In this document: positions 60,845 to 64,000 of the stretch, one piece after another | Layout of the letters: each line of letters starts with the position of its first letter | Position numbering within the stretch: the first letter of the stretch is position 1 | Assembly: GCA_037179385.1 (NCBI GenBank) | Contig: CM074179.1 | Location: 32,803,903 to 32,867,902, forward strand | DNA from: Holothuria scabra | Lineage: Eukaryota; Echinodermata; Holothuroidea; Aspidochirotida; Holothuriidae | DNA length: 64,000 nucleotides | Direction of reading: 5' to 3' | Translations under genes and position numbers: made by a program | Notes under the pieces: generated by a model | Told to the model about the DNA's origin: nothing | The model's database searches: none | Seen by the model: only the letters and a program-made list of their open reading frames with translations

Positions 60845-60912
60845 TGACCCAGCCAGGATTCGAATCACCGCCCGGCTGTGAGTCGAATGCTCTAACCACT
60901 TGACCATACAGT
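60845..60912 (-). repeat. tRNA-like SINE head or tRNA pseudogene
   Basis: On the minus strand a TGGTCAAGTGGTTAGAGC A-box and a GATTCGAATCC B-box are spaced as in tRNA genes, with ACTCACAG at the anticodon-loop position. The acceptor ends do not pair and the T-stem is poor, so a functional tRNA is unlikely. Confidence 0.5.
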
Positions 60913-61096
60913 TGGTTCGTGTCACTTTCCAGGCCTTACAAGTTGTATGTAAACATTTTCAATTTTGAAATCTCATTCTCTGCAAAACGAGTCTTGTCGC
61001 TATATAACAGAAGAGACCAGGGGCGTCTATTTGATTTTCAAAGTGGGAGGGGAGACATATGGTCTAGTTTTTTCTCCTGTCCCGGTAAGGTGTATA

Positions 61097-61332
61097 CAGC
61101 GGCGTTGCTAGACACTTTTTCGGGAAGGGATCGAGCAAGCATCCAGATTTTACTGGTTTTTTTTATTTAGTGTGGACACCACTGTACTAGGGTCGTAATC
61201 TGCAGCGCGAAGCGCGCTGAAAGTGGCCGTTTTTCAAATATTTGAAAATATGGAGCTCGTATAGCAGAAAAGTTTGGGTTCTGGGTTCCCTGTAAGAAAA
61301 TTTGAAAAGTTGGGGCATTACTGAAAAATTTG
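61097..61332. mobile_element. Partial inverted copy of the 55.4-kb hAT-like MITE
   Basis: It begins CAGCGGCGTTGCTAGACAC and follows the reverse complement of 56140-55910 (GCAAGCATCCAGATTTTAC, TTTTCAAATATTTGAAAA, AAAATTTGAAAAGTTGGGG). Similarity also extends to its left over TTTTTTCTCCTGTCC-GGTAAGG. Confidence 0.6.
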
Positions 61333-62585
61333 CATTTCCTAACATTCAGTGGCTGATCCAGGATTTGGCAAAAGGATGGGGGGCAGTTCAGTTCAGGAGG
61401 AAAGGATAACCATGGAGGGTGAACGCCAGCAAGACTATCTAAGCGGAGCGCCACCATTGGTTGGCGCGGAGCGTAGAAGAACACTCTTTACTTTACACAC
61501 CATCCAAAAGGCCGGAATCGGAATTCAAGAAAATAGGTTTTGGCCAACTGTACAATTTAGGATTTTTTCAGTTGCTACCACGAAGTCTTTCATTCACTTT
61601 GAAAGCTAGCCACATCACACACCCCATCCTTGAATATTATTGGTTCATCCATCAATATGTTGAGGCCAGGTGGTCTGAGCAGAGAAGTGTGATTAGTTAC
61701 ACCTCCCTGGTCTGAGGGCGGAAATTTTTCTCCGCCCTACTCACACCACTTTCCATGTCAATGGAGAGGTTTTCTTCACTTCTTTTTTTTTTCTTTTTCA
61801 TTTCCTTCTTTTCACTCTCTTTTCTTTCCCTTCCTTTCTTTTTCCTCCTCTTTTTTCTCCCTCTCTCATTTTTCTACCCTATCAATGGGGGCCACAGTAA
61901 GCGCCCCTTCCACACACCGGTGCAGTACAACAATTGAGATTTTAATTTCAAATTTCATTACAAGACCCCTTTTGAAAGTGATAGCCTGCCAGCATTTCTC
62001 CACACAGAAAAAGTGAGGTAGATGCCCCCCACACCTTCTTTCAAATCGAATAACATGATAGAGTTTTAACGACTACTTTTTTCTTTTTTTTTTTCTAAAT
62101 CACTGCCTTTTTATTACTGTGAACCAGATTTCATGATTGTCCAGCCCCACTTTGTTACGAACTGAGGGCGCACTACACCCAGATGTAAGGTTACCAAGCA
62201 ACCGAACAAGGCAAGCTCAGACTAGCACAAAATTATAAATTTAGAAGAAATGGTAGCTTAGATATACAGCAAAGCAATTAATAAATCAGTGAAAGTTAAG
62301 CACACATTTGGAACTCTTTCAGGGGATTTTGAATTCAAGAAAAGATAATTTCGGTAAGTATAGCTAACTTTGTCGTTGATTTGCTTGTGAACGTGGAACC
62401 AACCTAACAATTAAGGCTTAGACCTAACGTTAGTCCTGCCTTTTAATACAGGAACTATTTCCGCGAAACTGATTTCAGTGTTTAGGTCAGTTCAGTTCAG
62501 TGTACGCTATTTTGTTATAGGCCTAGGCAAGTAAGTTATCATGAGTCGATCACTACCATGAATCGATCAATGCCTTCTTAACGCC
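61333..62585. other. No gene recognised
   Basis: This is low-complexity CT-rich sequence (61780-61880) and otherwise non-coding DNA. CAGTGGCTGATCCAGGATTT at 61349 resembles a further transposon terminus. Confidence 0.45.
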
Positions 62586-62589
62586 AATG

Positions 62590-63560
62590 CAGCATCTTCT
62601 TCTTCTTCTTCTTCAAAACAGTGAGACATCCAAAAGGACAATTTTACACCGCGTACGTGCCGTGTGATCAGTCAGGCCCTCAAAGAGTTCATAATGAAAT
62701 CCACCGGCTTTGGGTGACTTATGGCCCCCGCAATAAGACTCTCTGGGAGGTTATTCCAATCTCGAGTAGTATTAGGGACAAAACTGTACTTAAAACAATT
62801 AGTCCTAGCGGAGGGGGGGGCGAAAGTGCAAAGCATGCATGTTACGAGAACCACAAGTAGGTTTACACAGATTAGACAGGGGGATGTTAGCTTGGCCATA
62901 AATACCTTTGGCAAAAATTATGAGTCTGCAACGTCTGCGGCGGTCAGACAACGTATGTAGACCTAGATCTTTGAGGATTGCGGTCATAGAGCCAACTTCA
63001 CGGGAGTACTCGCCGGATATAAACCTAGCAGATCTTTTTTGTACTCCCTCCAATCTATCTTGGAGTGAAATCTGATGTGGATCCCAGACGGAACAAGCAT
63101 ACTCCAACAAGGGCCTTAGTAAACCTTTATAGGCCGCCAATTTAACATCTTTGGAACAAAGTGAGAGGTTCCTGCGTAATAGGCCTAAGATCTTATTTCC
63201 CTTATTACAAACAAGTTGGATATGTTTGCCCCAGCTGAGATTCTTAGTGATAGTCACCCCCAGATACTTAATTGAATCAACCCTTGTCAGATTGGCCCCA
63301 TTAAGAGTATAATTATAGGTTATTGGGTTACGCTTCCTAGTAACAGACATAACATTACACTTAGCCGGGTGGAATCTCATACCCCAAGTTTTGGCCCACT
63401 GGCCCAAGATTATAATGTCCTTCTGTAACTCCCTGCAGTCACTGGGATTATTGATGACCCTATAGCAAACACAGTCATCATTTAGGCAGCATTTAGGCCT
63501 AGATGTGATTCTTTCAGGGAGCTTGCCCCATCTGTGGGAAAACCTTGGCCCCACCCATAC
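62590..63560 (-). mobile_element. 5'-truncated LINE (jockey/CR1-type RT C-terminus)
   Basis: The minus-strand element starts within the RT domain near 63554 and ends at a GAA-repeat tail (TCTTCTTCTTCTTCTTC on the plus strand at 62594-62616). The abrupt 5' end and microsatellite tail are normal for target-primed LINE insertion. Confidence 0.82.
62672..63554 (-). pseudogene. LINE reverse transcriptase, C-terminal part
   Basis: Frame 63554-62805 opens at a palm motif degraded to LNDDCVCYRVI. It continues with LGQWAKTWGMRFHPAKCNVM, DSIKYLGVTI, GLLRPLLEYACSVWDPH and LEGVQKRSARFI, the usual order in jockey/CR1-like RTs. A frameshift near 62860 leads to 62914-62672, with RTNCFKYSFVPNTTRDWNNL before the stop. 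The N-terminal two thirds of the RT and the endonuclease are absent. Confidence 0.87.
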
Positions 63561-64000
63561 TGGAAAGAAGGCCTTTCACAAAAAGATCTGTGCAGTTTGG
63601 CGTATGGAAATGTATGCAATAAATTTGGCATACGGTGTACCTCTCTGCACCAGGGGAAGGTATAACAGTTGGCATGGCATACAATTACTGTACAAATACC
63701 TTATTGCAAACCTGCATTACAAAATCTCCAAAGTAGGCCTAGTCTTATTTGGAGAACCACGTAAATAAACAAATAATTCAGCTTACCGATAAAGTTCTAC
63801 AAATTCAGGAAATCTTATCTCACAGCACATTCAATTATTAAACAATGCATAGGCCTAGGTCAATGTGCGGACTTACGTTTGCTGCTGTGGCAACATCGCT
63901 ATTGGCTAACCTTCGCAGCCGGTATGGAAGATATTCCTGTCACTGCGTAAAAAGTGTATAACATTGTGCAATGCTGCTTTCAATAGCAAAAATTAGTGCC
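63561..64000. other. No gene recognised
   Basis: This is non-coding sequence to the window end, with ATAGGCCTAGG words typical of the unique DNA elsewhere in the window. Confidence 0.5.

Noticed and set aside
62672..62960. Plus-strand frames over the LINE 3' end
   Set aside because: They overlap the minus-strand RT tail, which carries recognisable LINE motifs, and have none themselves.

Overview
The window looks like a transposon-rich, gene-poor piece of a nuclear genome from an aquatic invertebrate, most likely a deuterostome and perhaps an echinoderm. The reasons are AT-rich non-coding sequence, frequent TAGGCCTA / CCTAACGTTA-type words, no bacterial operons, and a mix of DIRS, Penelope-like, BEL/Pao and LINE elements typical of sea urchin or sea cucumber DNA. 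The taxonomic call is inference. I found no convincing host gene. Everything clearly coding is transposon-derived, except perhaps one intact small endonuclease ORF at 6.3-6.8 kb.

Layout, left to right. 1-273 is a fragment of the leader of a DIRS-like element whose better copy lies at 38.7-40.9 kb. 5395-5864 is a 470-bp MITE-like repeat with GGTCTCAC/GTGAGACC ends. 6345-6767 encodes an intact 140-aa His-Me finger (I-PpoI-like zinc-loop) endonuclease, facing a DDE-transposase-like gene at 6952-8991 that is broken by one in-frame stop. A second copy of the MITE (9776-16788) is split by a 6.5-kb DIRS element (9906-16454) with inverted terminal repeats and an internal complementary region. Because the first MITE copy is an empty site, the insertion can be read to the base. 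16900-20230 holds a decayed minus-strand CACTA-like transposase gene with a C2H2 finger and a second ORF. 20610-21903 is a hAT-like non-autonomous element. 23.2-26.7 kb is a head-to-head pair of Penelope-like elements forming a near-palindrome with about 1.3-kb arms, bounded by 26-bp direct repeats and TA microsatellites.

29.9-37.4 kb is a BEL/Pao retrotransposon (BEL-1, minus strand) with two LTRs and an exact 5-bp target duplication (CTTAC). 38.7-40.9 kb is the decayed DIRS-like element 2. 43.0-53.9 kb is a three-element nest. A short BEL/Pao derivative (BEL-3) carries in its protease gene a young, nearly intact BEL/Pao element (BEL-2, 44349-52658, target duplication TTCTT). Between its protease and RT segments it also carries a 519-bp LINE 3' fragment with an 11-bp target duplication. 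From 53.9 kb onward the DNA is mostly non-coding repeat debris: a minisatellite, hAT-like and foldback MITEs and a tRNA-like SINE head. A 5'-truncated LINE of the jockey/CR1 type ends the set at 62.6-63.6 kb.

The window therefore records layered insertions rather than a pathway. The most unusual parts are the paired endonuclease/transposase genes, the precise DIRS empty/filled site, the Penelope palindrome, and the BEL derivative whose internal deletions run right up to its LTRs.
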